The notes under the pieces are model-generated. The model saw only the letters and a list, made by a program, of their open reading frames with translations. It was not told the origin of the DNA and searched no databases. From NCBI GenBank assembly GCA_034419075.1, contig DAOULR010000016.1, positions 14,779-78,778 on the forward strand: a DNA stretch of 64,000 nucleotides. The letters run 5' to 3'. Numbering within the stretch: position 1 is the stretch's first letter; each line of letters starts with the position of its first letter. The translations under genes were made by a program, and so were the position numbers. Below, piece after piece: positions 34,157 through 43,070 of this stretch. The DNA is from E44-bin88 sp034419075 (GTDB lineage Bacteria; Chloroflexota; Dehalococcoidia; Dehalococcoidales; BS750m-G39).

Positions 34157-36448
34157 CTATTCTTTAGCTAGCAGCCCCTCTAATAGTATCTGGGCCGCCT
34201 TTTTATCCAGGGGCTTATTGTTATTGCCACACTTGGGCGACTGAACGCAACTGGGGCAGCCATCCTCGCAGGGGCACTCTTCAATAGCCTTAAGTGTAGT
34301 TTGCCACAATTCCTCGATAAGGTCAAAACCCTTCTCGCTGATGCCGATGCCCCCGGGGTAGGCGTCGTAGATGAATATCTGGGGCTTGCCCGTGTCGGGG
34401 TGGAGAGGGGTGGAAACGCCGCCGATATCGTTGCGGTCGCAGAGAGCGAACATGGGCAGGATGGCGATAGCGGCGTGCTCAGCGGCGTGCAGCCCGCCGG
34501 CGAAGTCGAGCCCCACCTCATCCTCGTCCACTCGCTTCACAGCCTCCTTGGGCAGGTCAAACCAGAGGGCGATGGTGGGAAAGTGCTGCGGGGGGAGGTC
34601 GAGGGGCTCCTCGCCGATTATTTCCTTGGTAAATTGTGCTTTCTTCTTGAAACCGACTACCCGTGTGGTAACTTCAACCTCGCCCAGGTAGACTTTGGTG
34701 CCACGGCATTCCTTGTCCTTGAGCACTTTAATAATATGGAGGTCAGTGAGTTCTTTATCCTGGGTATAGTAGTTGACCTCGACAGGTTTAGCGTAGGCGG
34801 TGCGCGCCGAGAGGTCCAGTTCCTCGACCAGGTAGGACTCACCCTGGTGCAGGTAGATGGCGCCGGGAAAGATAAAAAACAGAGCCGTGCTGGCATCGAT
34901 GGTCTCCAGTAGAGTACCGCTGGCGGTGTCGATGATGGCGTAGTTCTCGCCGGAGGCGCGGATATTAACGCTCTCGGCGGGGTAAGCGATGGAGGGGGCA
35001 ACGTGCCAGCGGCCCCTGACCTCACGCAGTAGCCCCTGCTCCTCCAGTTCTTTTCTCTCCTGAACGAAAGTCGAGCCGAAAAATTCTTCGTCTAGATTAG
35101 TTAAAGGCAACTCCCAGGCGGCGCAGAGGAGGTGGGCGCGTAAGATGTAGGGGTTATCGGGGTTGACCAGCGCGTTCTCGAAGCTCTTCCCGAAAAATGA
35201 CTCGGGGTGGCGCATAAAATACTGGTCGAGGGGGTTATCCAACCCGATGAGAAAGCTCAATGATTTTTCCTTGCTCCGCCCGCTTCGCCCCGCCTGCTGC
35301 CAGGTGCTGGCGATGCTGCCCGGGTAGCCAGTGAGCACGGTTGCCTCCAGGTCGCCGATGTCTATGCCCAGTTCTAAAGCCGTGGTAGCCACTACCCCGG
35401 TAAGCTGACCGCTGAAAAGCTCCTTCTCTATCTGGCGCCTCTCCTCGGGTAGATAGCCCGCCCGGTAGGGCTTTATTTTCTTAGATAGCTCGGCGTCGAT
35501 TTCAGCCAGCTTTCGCCGCGTGTAGTTATAGATAACCTCGGTGAGCTGGCGGGTACGGACGAAGGTCAGAGTGCGGATATTCTGGCTTACCAGCTCGGCG
35601 AAGAGATTGGAGGCCTCACCGTTGGCGCTACGGCGCACGCTCCTGGCTTTATCGATTAGCGGCGGATTCCAGAAGACGAATTCCTTGCCGCCGCGAGGAG
35701 AGCCATCGTCATCAACCACGCTAAAGGGCAAGCCCACCAGCTTTTCGGCGTGCTCGCCAGGGTTGGCGATGGTCGCCGAGCAGCAGATAAACTGTGGATT
35801 GGCGCCGTAGAAGCGGCAGAGCCGCCGCAGGCGGCGGAGCACACAGGCCACATGGGAACCGAAGACGCCGCGATAGATATGGGCTTCGTCTACCACCACG
35901 TATTTCAGGCGGCGCAGCAGTCTCGACCATTGCTGGTGGTTGGGCAGTATGCCCACATGGAGCATATCGGGGTTGCTCAGGATGAGCCGCGCCCGCCTTC
36001 TGATATCCCCTCGCTCCGCTTTAGGGGTGTCGCCGTCGAAGGTAGAAAAATATCCCGTAGATAGAATCCTGGGGTGGAAGAGCTCCCATAAGGTGCGCAA
36101 CTGGTCTTGAGCCAGGGCCTTGGTCGGGAAGAGGTAGAGTGCGCAGCTGCCCCGCTGGGTTAAGAGCGTCTCCACGACGGGGACGTTGTAGCAGAGCGTC
36201 TTACCGCTGGCCGAGGAGGTAGCCACCATCACGTTTTTGTCCCCGCGGGCGTGGTTGATGGCCTGGGCCTGATGTGTATAGAAAGGGAGCAAGCCGTGCC
36301 GGCTGAGATTTTCGGCAAGGGCGGCTTCAAGTGGGCTATCTAATTCGGCGCACCTGGCGTCACGGCGGGGGATGGGCTCCTGGTGAGCTATCTGCCCGCT
36401 GTAAGCAGGCTGGGCGATAAGGTGATGCAGAAAGGCAGCGGTATCCAT
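34157..36448 (-). CDS. DEAH-box helicase with C-terminal DUF1998 zinc domain (MrfA-like)
   Basis: 763 residues of a superfamily 2 helicase. ATSSASGKT is Walker A, VVVDEAHIYRG is the DEAH motif, and QQAGRSGRS is motif VI. The C-terminal DUF1998/MZB region carries a cysteine cluster near residues 720-740 (CPCEDGCPSC, then CG). This is the arrangement of Bacillus MrfA/YprA, a 3'-5' helicase in nucleotide-excision-type repair of mitomycin damage. No MrfB exonuclease gene is adjacent. The repair role is by family analogy. Confidence 0.87.
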   Translation of the reverse strand: MDTAAFLHHLIAQPAYSGQIAHQEPIPRRDARCAELDSPLEAALAENLSRHGLLPFYTHQAQAINHARGDKNVMVATSSASGKTLCYNVPVVETLLTQRGSCALYLFPTKALAQDQLRTLWELFHPRILSTGYFSTFDGDTPKAERGDIRRRARLILSNPDMLHVGILPNHQQWSRLLRRLKYVVVDEAHIYRGVFGSHVACVLRRLRRLCRFYGANPQFICCSATIANPGEHAEKLVGLPFSVVDDDGSPRGGKEFVFWNPPLIDKARSVRRSANGEASNLFAELVSQNIRTLTFVRTRQLTEVIYNYTRRKLAEIDAELSKKIKPYRAGYLPEERRQIEKELFSGQLTGVVATTALELGIDIGDLEATVLTGYPGSIASTWQQAGRSGRSKEKSLSFLIGLDNPLDQYFMRHPESFFGKSFENALVNPDNPYILRAHLLCAAWELPLTNLDEEFFGSTFVQERKELEEQGLLREVRGRWHVAPSIAYPAESVNIRASGENYAIIDTASGTLLETIDASTALFFIFPGAIYLHQGESYLVEELDLSARTAYAKPVEVNYYTQDKELTDLHIIKVLKDKECRGTKVYLGEVEVTTRVVGFKKKAQFTKEIIGEEPLDLPPQHFPTIALWFDLPKEAVKRVDEDEVGLDFAGGLHAAEHAAIAILPMFALCDRNDIGGVSTPLHPDTGKPQIFIYDAYPGGIGISEKGFDLIEELWQTTLKAIEECPCEDGCPSCVQSPKCGNNNKPLDKKAAQILLEGLLAKE

Positions 36449-36459
36449 TAAAACCCCGG

Positions 36460-36753
36460 TCAGAAAACGGGCAGAATCTCAATCTCATAGTCCAGCATCT
36501 CTACATCAAAGCGACCGTTAGCAATAAAGTCCACCGCCTTAGACAGGACTTCATTGGTATATCGCCTATTATTGCTGACGCAGGAAATGCCCAGGGTCGC
36601 TACCTGCCAGAGGTCGTTGTCATCCACTTCCGCCACGGAGACATTAAACTTGCTTTTGAGGCGAGTGGTAATAGACTTAACTATCTGCCGTTTACCCTTA
36701 AGCGATAGATTCTCTGGGAAACGGAGCCTAACCCGACAGGCACCAACATTCAT
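36460..36753 (-). CDS. DUF503/YlxP-family protein
   Basis: 97 residues starting MNVGACRVRLRFPENLSLKGKR, followed by a ferredoxin-like alpha-beta pattern (DLWQVATLGISCVSNN), as in DUF503/YlxP. In Bacillus ylxP sits in the nusA-infB-rbfA operon. Here it is separate, just upstream of the helicase gene. It may assist 30S maturation, but the function remains uncertain. Confidence 0.82.
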   Translation of the reverse strand: MNVGACRVRLRFPENLSLKGKRQIVKSITTRLKSKFNVSVAEVDDNDLWQVATLGISCVSNNRRYTNEVLSKAVDFIANGRFDVEMLDYEIEILPVF

Positions 36754-36773
36754 GGTATATATGAAGCGAAGGC

Positions 36774-37067
36774 CTAACTGCCTTCTCTTTGCTTAACGTA
36801 GCACTCTTTGCAATAGACCGGGCGTCCCTCTCTGGGTTCAAAAGGCACGGTGGTTTCGACGCCGCACTCGGCACAGACTACAGTGAACATCTGCCGCGGT
36901 TGCCGATAATCACCAAAGCGCTCTTTGCGCCTGGCTGCCCGACACTCCGGACAACGAGAGGGCTCGTTCTGCAAACCGTGAGACTGGTAAAACTCCTGCT
37001 CGCCGGTGCTGAAAACGAACTCCTGCCCGCAGTCACGACACACGAGGGTCTTGTCTTCCAGAGCCAT
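36774..37067 (-). CDS. zf-trcl-type zinc-ribbon protein, second copy
   Basis: 97 residues aligned along their whole length with the protein at 30398-30703: CRDC, then FVFSTGEQEFYQSHG, CPEC, a basic linker with QMFTVVCAEC, and CKEC near the C-terminus. Eight cysteines could bind two zinc ions. AGGAGGAGC precedes the ATG. It heads the leftward group leading to ftsY and is divergent from rpsO. The function is unknown. Confidence 0.82.
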   Translation of the reverse strand: MALEDKTLVCRDCGQEFVFSTGEQEFYQSHGLQNEPSRCPECRAARRKERFGDYRQPRQMFTVVCAECGVETTVPFEPREGRPVYCKECYVKQREGS

Positions 37068-37382
37068 GTACTGCTCCTCCTCATTTTTTGTTAGTCCCTT
37101 GTCTGGTTGCAGTCTCCTGGCTCTAAAAACCCTTGTCGGACCTATAGTTTGTAATACTATTTACCCCGAGGGCTCTCTGCTAGGCAGAGGTCAAGCTGGG
37201 AAGCAACACTAACCAAGGTTTCAACTACAGCCCTAACTATAATCACTATTTTTTGTAAAGTCAAGCAGGCTTAAATTTTTAGCCCGATAAATTTACAGTC
37301 GTCACTGGTTGTGTTATAATCTGTTGATTCAGAGTATAATTCGTATCTGATAGAATAAAGAAGCAACAGAGGGGTTGTAATT
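37068..37382. other. Divergent intergenic region before rpsO
   Basis: It holds the rpsO promoter (37292-37320), a second TATAAT-like box near 37335, and a small perfect hairpin CTCTGC-TAG-GCAGAG at 37175-37189. No leftward promoter could be assigned with confidence. No small gene was seen. Confidence 0.5.
37292..37320 (+). promoter_or_regulatory. Promoter of rpsO-pnp-dapB-asd-dapA
   Basis: TTTACA (37292-37297), exactly 17 bases, consensus TATAAT (37315-37320). It lies about 60 bases before the TTG start of rpsO and is one of the best consensus matches in the window. Confidence 0.7.
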
Positions 37383-37646
37383 TTGGACAAAGAGAAAAAG
37401 ACCGAAATCATAGGCAAATTCGGGCTCCGTGAAGGAGATACGGGCTCTACTGAAGTTCAGATAGCCTTGCTCACCGAAAGGATAAATCAGTTGACCGGGC
37501 ATATGATGGCAAATCGGCACGATTACCACACGCAACGGGGGCTGCTGAAGCTGGTCGGGCAGAGAAGAAGGCTACTCGCCTACTTGAGTCGAGAGGATGT
37601 CGGCCGATACCGCAGCCTGATTGCCAGGCTCGGTCTGCGTAAGTAA
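37383..37646 (+). CDS. rpsO: Small ribosomal subunit protein uS15
   Basis: 87 residues from a TTG start after GAGGGGTTG. GDTGSTEVQIALLTERI and HDYHTQRGLLKLVGQRRRLLAYL are unmistakable S15 motifs. S15 binds the 16S rRNA central domain early in 30S assembly. It is followed closely by pnp, the widespread rpsO-pnp arrangement in which the transcript is processed by the nuclease it encodes. Confidence 0.96.
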   Translation: MDKEKKTEIIGKFGLREGDTGSTEVQIALLTERINQLTGHMMANRHDYHTQRGLLKLVGQRRRLLAYLSREDVGRYRSLIARLGLRK

Positions 37647-37664
37647 ATCTGGGGAGAGGCTATT

Positions 37665-39887
37665 TTGATAACACCTAATTCTTCTTTCGAGTGTGAGGTC
37701 GGTGGTAGAAGGCTTATTATCGACACCGGCAAGCTGGCTGGACAGGCCGACGGCGCGGTAACCGCCCGCTACGGAGATACCGTAGTCCTGGTCACCGCCT
37801 GCATCAGCGACACGCCCCGGGAAGGGGTAGATTTTCTGCCCCTGACCATAGATTACGAGGAGAGGCTCTACGCCGCGGGCAAGATTCCGGGCGGCTTTAT
37901 CCGCCGGGAGGGACGCCCCAGCCAGGAGGCAACTCTGGCCAGCCGTCAGACCGACCGTCCCATACGCCCGCTGCTGCCCAAGGAATGGCGCCGCGACATC
38001 CAGATTATCATTACCGTCCTTTCCGCCGACCAGGAAAACGACCCCGATATACTGGCCGTTATCGGCGGCTCGGCGGCGCTATCAATCTCGGAGGTGCCCT
38101 TCGACGGGCCGGTAGGCGCGGTTCATATCGGCTATATAAATAACGAGCTCATTGTGAATCCCACCCTGGCCCAGCTGGAGGACAGCCAGCTGGACATGGT
38201 TGTCGTCAGCACCAAGGAAGCTATCGTAATGGTAGAGGCTGGCGCCAGAGAGGCCCCCGAGGATATCGTGCTCAAGGCGATAGAGCTTGGCCACCAGATA
38301 AACCAGGATATTATAAAGCTCCAGGAGCAACTCCAGCAGGCCCGCGGCAAGCCCAAGCTGGAGGCGCCGAAAAGCGAGGTCAACCCCGAGGCGCTGGAGG
38401 CCATCGCGCCCGTAGTTGACCAGAAGCTGGTACCGGCGCTGAAGCAGCCGGAGAAGTCGCAGCGAGAAGACGCCATGGCCAGCTTGAAGAAGGAGCTGGT
38501 GGAAAGCCTGGGTGAGACCTTCGCCGAAGAAGAAATAGCCAGCGCCCTGGATAGCCGCATCAGGAATGAAATAAGAGGCCTCCTCCTCGATAAGGGGGAG
38601 CGTATTGATGGGCGGGGTCTGGACGAAGTCAGGCCTATCAGCTGTGAGGTAGGGCTTTTACCCCGCACCCACGGCTCGGCCCTGTTCAACCGGGGACAGA
38701 CCCAGGTCCTGACCATCACCACCCTAGGCTCGGTGGGTAAGGAGCAGATGCTCGACGGACTGGGCATAGAGGAAAAGAAGCGATTCATCCACCATTATAA
38801 CTTTCCTCCCTTCTCCGCGGGCGAGACCAGGCGCATCGGCTCGCCGGGACGGCGTGAAATCGGGCATGGGGCGTTGGTAGAGAGAGCCATCGAGCCGGTA
38901 CTACCCAAAGATGAGGACTTCCCCTACACCATCCGCCTCGTCTCCGAGGTCTTGAGCTCCAGCGGCAGCACCTCTATGGCCAGCGTCTGCGCTTCCAGTC
39001 TGTCATTGATGGACGCGGGCATACCGACCAGCGCCGCTGTGGCTGGCATCGCCATGGGGCTGGTCACCGGTGAGGACGGCAAATACGTTGTTCTGACCGA
39101 CATTCAGGGCATAGAGGATAACTATGGAGACATGGACTTTAAGATAGCCGGCACGGCCAAGGGCGTCACCGCCATGCAGATGGACACCAAGCTCAAGGGC
39201 ATAAGCCTGGAAATTGTGGGCAAGACCCTGCCTCAAGCCCGCCAGGCTCGCCTGTCAATACTGGAAGTGATGCAAAAGACCATCAGCGCCAGCCGTCCCG
39301 AGCTGAGCAAATACGCGCCCAGAATGTACAAGATAAACATTGACCCCGATAAAATCGGCGCCGTCATCGGCACCGGCGGTAGGACGATAAGGTCTATTAT
39401 CGAGCAAACCAAGACGACCATCGACGTCGATAACGACGGCACGGTGATTATCGGCTCGGCCGACGAGGAATCGGCCCGCAAGGCCATTGAGATTATCGAA
39501 AGCCTGACCAAGGAGGTGGAGGTCGGCGCCACCTACATGGGAAAGGTGACGCGGATATTGAACTTCGGCGCTATGGTGGAGATTCTTCCCGGCAAAGAGG
39601 GGCTGGTCCACATCAGCGAGCTGGAGGATTACCGGGTGGACAAGGTCGAGGATGTGGTTAAAATCGGCGACGAGGTGACGGTCAAGGTTATCAACATCGA
39701 CGATATGGGACGGGTAAACCTGTCGCGGCGGGCGGTCTTCGAAAAGGAGCCCAGAGCACACACACCCAGCGGCAGGCCGTCGGGGCCGACTAAAAATTAT
39801 CCCTTCAAATCGCAGCGCGATTCCCACCCTCCCCGAAATAAAGGCGGCTTCCACAACCGGGGGCCCGACCGAGGACGCCGGCGATGA
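37665..39887 (+). CDS. pnp: Polyribonucleotide nucleotidyltransferase (PNPase)
   Basis: 740 residues: two RNase PH domains joined by a helical linker (about 220-310), then a KH domain (about 550-610, with GAVIGTGGRTIRSI) and an S1 domain (about 620-690). It performs phosphorolytic 3'-5' RNA decay as a trimer. The C-terminus after S1 is a basic Arg/Pro/Gly-rich tail (about 45 residues), likely disordered. TTG start after GGGGAGAG. It overlaps dapB by 4 bases, tying RNA decay and lysine biosynthesis genes into one transcript. Confidence 0.95.
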   Translation: MITPNSSFECEVGGRRLIIDTGKLAGQADGAVTARYGDTVVLVTACISDTPREGVDFLPLTIDYEERLYAAGKIPGGFIRREGRPSQEATLASRQTDRPIRPLLPKEWRRDIQIIITVLSADQENDPDILAVIGGSAALSISEVPFDGPVGAVHIGYINNELIVNPTLAQLEDSQLDMVVVSTKEAIVMVEAGAREAPEDIVLKAIELGHQINQDIIKLQEQLQQARGKPKLEAPKSEVNPEALEAIAPVVDQKLVPALKQPEKSQREDAMASLKKELVESLGETFAEEEIASALDSRIRNEIRGLLLDKGERIDGRGLDEVRPISCEVGLLPRTHGSALFNRGQTQVLTITTLGSVGKEQMLDGLGIEEKKRFIHHYNFPPFSAGETRRIGSPGRREIGHGALVERAIEPVLPKDEDFPYTIRLVSEVLSSSGSTSMASVCASSLSLMDAGIPTSAAVAGIAMGLVTGEDGKYVVLTDIQGIEDNYGDMDFKIAGTAKGVTAMQMDTKLKGISLEIVGKTLPQARQARLSILEVMQKTISASRPELSKYAPRMYKINIDPDKIGAVIGTGGRTIRSIIEQTKTTIDVDNDGTVIIGSADEESARKAIEIIESLTKEVEVGATYMGKVTRILNFGAMVEILPGKEGLVHISELEDYRVDKVEDVVKIGDEVTVKVINIDDMGRVNLSRRAVFEKEPRAHTPSGRPSGPTKNYPFKSQRDSHPPRNKGGFHNRGPDRGRRR

Positions 39888-40684
39888 AGCCGATAAGGGT
39901 AGCCGTTCACGGCGCGCTGGGCAAGATGGGGCAAACACTGATTATCGCCCTGTGCCGTGAACCTTCGATGCAAATCGTCGGCGCTACCGACATCAAGGCG
40001 ACGGAAGACCACTTGACTTTGCCCGACGGCTCGGGTAGAATTCCCCTTTCTAAAGAGCTTAAGTCGATTCTCGATAGTTGCCAACCACAGGTAGTGGTAG
40101 ACTTCAGCACCGCCCAGGCCGTGATGCCCCTGGTGCGTCAGGCAACCGAGCACGGCGTTAACCTGGTAATCGGCACCACCGGACTGGCTGCCGAAGATAT
40201 AAAGGAAATAGACCGCCTGGCTAAAGCCAAAGGCGTTGGTATAGTGATGGCGCCCAATTTCGCCCTGGGCGCGGTGTTGATGATGCACCTGGCCAAGATA
40301 GCTGGCAGATATCTTGACCATGCCGAAATCATCGAGCTGCATCATGAGGGCAAACTGGATGCGCCTTCGGGCACGGCCCTATCCACGGCTAAAGGCATGG
40401 CCGAATCTAGAGGCAAGCCGTTCTCGACACCGCCAGCGGATAAGAAATTGGACAGCAGAGGGAAACAGGTTGAAGGTATTAGTATTCACAGCGTGCGCCT
40501 GCCCGGGCTTCTCGCCCACCAGGAGGTAATCCTGGGCGGGGCAGGGCAAACGCTGAGCATCCGCCACGATACCAGCGGCCGTGAGTGCTTTATGCCCGGT
40601 GTTATGCTGGCCATTAAGGAAGTGGTCAAGCGTAAGGGGATAACCTACGGCCTGGATAGTTTACTAGGCTTGGAGAAGACATGA
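39884..40684 (+). CDS. dapB: 4-hydroxy-tetrahydrodipicolinate reductase
   Basis: 266 residues. The Rossmann motif GALGKMGQ near the N-terminus and the substrate-binding ELHHEGKLDAPSGTAL segment are typical of DapB, which reduces the dihydrodipicolinate precursor with NAD(P)H in the diaminopimelate/lysine pathway. It overlaps pnp and asd by 4 bases each. It forms a dapB-asd-dapA operon with lysA elsewhere in the window. Confidence 0.95.
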   Translation: MKPIRVAVHGALGKMGQTLIIALCREPSMQIVGATDIKATEDHLTLPDGSGRIPLSKELKSILDSCQPQVVVDFSTAQAVMPLVRQATEHGVNLVIGTTGLAAEDIKEIDRLAKAKGVGIVMAPNFALGAVLMMHLAKIAGRYLDHAEIIELHHEGKLDAPSGTALSTAKGMAESRGKPFSTPPADKKLDSRGKQVEGISIHSVRLPGLLAHQEVILGGAGQTLSIRHDTSGRECFMPGVMLAIKEVVKRKGITYGLDSLLGLEKT

Positions 40685-41718
40685 TGAAGGGATACAGAGT
40701 AGCTATAGTCGGCGCCACCGGAATGGTGGGGCAGGAGTTCATCAAGGTCCTGGGGCAGCGCGACTTCCCCATGGACTCGATAGAGCTTTTGGCCTCGGAC
40801 CGCTCCGCGGGCAAGAAGATGTTTGTCAACCACGACGAGGTGGTGGTCAAGGAGACAACCCCCGAGTCGTTCAAGAAGATAGACATCGCCCTCTTCTCGG
40901 CGGGGTCGGAGACCAGCCGCTACTTTGCGCCCATAGCCGCCCAGTCAGGCGCCGTGGTCGTTGACAACAGCTCGGCCTGGCGCATGGACCCTAAGGTGCC
41001 GCTGGTGGTGCCGGAGATAAACCCCGAAGACATTAAGTGGCATAAGGGGATTATCGCCAACCCCAACTGCTCCACCATTCAGATGGTGGTGGCACTGAAC
41101 CCACTGCATAAGGTCAACCCCATCAAGCGCCTGGTCATCGCCACCTACCAGTCGGTATCAGGCACCGGCTCGGCGGCGGTGGAGGAGCTGACCGAGCAGT
41201 CCAAGCAAGTACTGGACGGACAGACGGCTGTGCCCCACGTCTATCCCCACCAGATAGCCTTCAACGTCTTGCCCGAGATAGACGTCTTCCTGGATAACGA
41301 ATACACCAAGGAAGAGTGGAAGATGGTGGAGGAGACACGGAAGATAATGCACGCCCCCGATATCGCCATTTCGGCGGTCTGCGCCCGCGTGCCCGTATTT
41401 ACCGGGCACAGCGAAGCGGTACATATAGAATTCTCCCAACCGATGGCCCCCGAAGAAGCCAAGCGCATTCTGGCCAAGGCGCCGGGGATAAAGATACTGG
41501 ACGACCCTGCCATCAGCCTCTATCCCCAGCCCTGGTCGGCGGTGGGCACCGATGAGGTCTTCGTCGGGCGCATTCACCGCGACGCCTCTCACCCCAACGG
41601 CCTGGTGATGTGGGTCGTCGCCGACAACCTGCGCAAGGGTGCCGCCCTCAACACCGTCCAGATTGCCGAGGAGATGATTAAGAGGGACTGGCTAAAACCC
41701 GGGGAGGCAGGCAAATGA
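40681..41718 (+). CDS. asd: Aspartate-semialdehyde dehydrogenase
   Basis: 345 residues with an N-terminal GATGMVGQE nucleotide motif and the catalytic Cys130 in NPNCSTIQ. It makes aspartate semialdehyde from aspartyl phosphate for lysine, threonine and methionine. Two adjacent ATG codons (40681 and 40684) are available. The first overlaps the dapB stop. It overlaps dapA by four bases. The sequence is of the general bacterial type rather than the short enteric one. Confidence 0.95.
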   Translation: MMKGYRVAIVGATGMVGQEFIKVLGQRDFPMDSIELLASDRSAGKKMFVNHDEVVVKETTPESFKKIDIALFSAGSETSRYFAPIAAQSGAVVVDNSSAWRMDPKVPLVVPEINPEDIKWHKGIIANPNCSTIQMVVALNPLHKVNPIKRLVIATYQSVSGTGSAAVEELTEQSKQVLDGQTAVPHVYPHQIAFNVLPEIDVFLDNEYTKEEWKMVEETRKIMHAPDIAISAVCARVPVFTGHSEAVHIEFSQPMAPEEAKRILAKAPGIKILDDPAISLYPQPWSAVGTDEVFVGRIHRDASHPNGLVMWVVADNLRKGAALNTVQIAEEMIKRDWLKPGEAGK

Positions 41719-42614
41719 AGGAACTGGGTAGATTACTGACGGCTATGGTAACCCCCTTCGACGAAAAGGGGGCGGTTGACTATGGCCAGGCCAAGAAGCT
41801 GGCGCTGGCGCTGCTCGATTCGGGGAGCGACGGGGTGGTGGTGGCCGCCACCACCGGCGAAGCGCCGACGCTTAGCTGGGAGGAAGAGTTGAACCTGTTT
41901 AGGGAAGTGAAATCGGCGGTGGGTAATAAGGGTACGGTTGTTGCCTACACCGGTTCCAACAGCACCACCGAAGCCGTGGAAAATACCGAAAAGGCGGAGA
42001 AAATCGGGGTGGACGCCTGCCTTTCGGTAGTGCCCTATTATAACAAACCTAATCAGGAAGGCATCTACCAGCACTTCAAGGCCATCGCCGAAAGCACCAG
42101 CCTGCCCATTATTATGTACAACATACCCGGGCGTGCCGTCGTCAACATGGATGCCGATACCATCATCCGGCTGAGCCGGATAAAGAACATCATCGGCGTC
42201 AAAGAAGCCAACGGCAACATGGAACACGTGGCCAAGACCATCAGCGGCGTCGGCGAAATAAGGAAGGATTTCTATATCTGGAGCGGTAACGATAACGATA
42301 CTTTCCTTATCATGGCGCTGGGGGGATACGGGGTCATCGGGGTAACCACCCACTTGACGGGTAAACAATACAAGAAAATGGTTGACCTGATTCTCTCCGA
42401 TAAGATAAAGGGAGCAGCGGCAATCCACCGCAAGCTGGTGCCGCTGGTGAACGCCATGTTCTCGGTGACGAGTCCGGCGCCGATAAAATACGCCCTCAAC
42501 TACATCGGCTTCAGGGTAGGCAACCCGCGGCTGCCCCTGGTGCCGCCTACTGAAAAAGAGGCGGAAAAGATAATCGCGGCCCTCAAAGAACAGACGATTG
42601 ACCTACCTGTGTAG
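41715..42614 (+). CDS. dapA: 4-hydroxy-tetrahydrodipicolinate synthase
   Basis: 299 residues of a class I aldolase barrel. Lys163 in GVKEANGN should form the Schiff base with pyruvate, Tyr135 sits in MYNIPGR, and TTGEAPTLSWEEE is the family signature. It condenses pyruvate with aspartate semialdehyde, the committed lysine step. It is the last gene of the rpsO transcript and converges on a GNAT gene only eight bases away. Confidence 0.95.
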   Translation: MKELGRLLTAMVTPFDEKGAVDYGQAKKLALALLDSGSDGVVVAATTGEAPTLSWEEELNLFREVKSAVGNKGTVVAYTGSNSTTEAVENTEKAEKIGVDACLSVVPYYNKPNQEGIYQHFKAIAESTSLPIIMYNIPGRAVVNMDADTIIRLSRIKNIIGVKEANGNMEHVAKTISGVGEIRKDFYIWSGNDNDTFLIMALGGYGVIGVTTHLTGKQYKKMVDLILSDKIKGAAAIHRKLVPLVNAMFSVTSPAPIKYALNYIGFRVGNPRLPLVPPTEKEAEKIIAALKEQTIDLPV

Positions 42615-42622
42615 AGCTTCGG

Positions 42623-43060
42623 CTAGAGATACATGCGGAAGCCGTAGGCAGAGTTCTTAAAGCCCAGCCTCTTATAGAACCAGTGAGCCTCACGGCGTTT
42701 GGTGCTGCTTAAGAGCTGGAGTTTGTAACAGCCCGCCTCGCGGGCGCGGGCGATGGCATAGTCCACGAGCATTCGGCCGATGCCCTGGCGGCGGTGGGCG
42801 GGGTCAACGACCATGTTCTCCACAATCGCCCAGGGCAGAGCGCCGTGGGAAAAGTTGGGCACGATTAATAGTACCATGGTGCCGACCACCACCCCGTCTT
42901 CCTCGGCCACCAATAGCTCGTGGCCGGCCATGGCGTTGATTTCGGCAAAAATTGGCTCCGTTTCATGACGGGTAAGGTCGTGGCGCTCTCCCGTCAGCTC
43001 TTCGTAAAGCTCCAGGATCCGCGGTATATCCTGTTCGACAGCTGGTCTCACCGTCGCCAT
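42623..43060 (-). CDS. GNAT-family acetyltransferase
   Basis: 145 residues. The acetyl-CoA loop RRQGIGRMLVDYAI and the C-terminal KLQLLSS, then HWFYKRLGFK strands define a GNAT enzyme. AGGAGGAAC precedes the ATG. It follows purA by about 10 bases and ends the leftward inositol/purA group. The substrate is unknown; a small amine or a protein N-terminus is possible. Confidence 0.82.
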   Translation of the reverse strand: MATVRPAVEQDIPRILELYEELTGERHDLTRHETEPIFAEINAMAGHELLVAEEDGVVVGTMVLLIVPNFSHGALPWAIVENMVVDPAHRRQGIGRMLVDYAIARAREAGCYKLQLLSSTKRREAHWFYKRLGFKNSAYGFRMYL

Positions 43061-43070
43061 CTAGTTCCTC

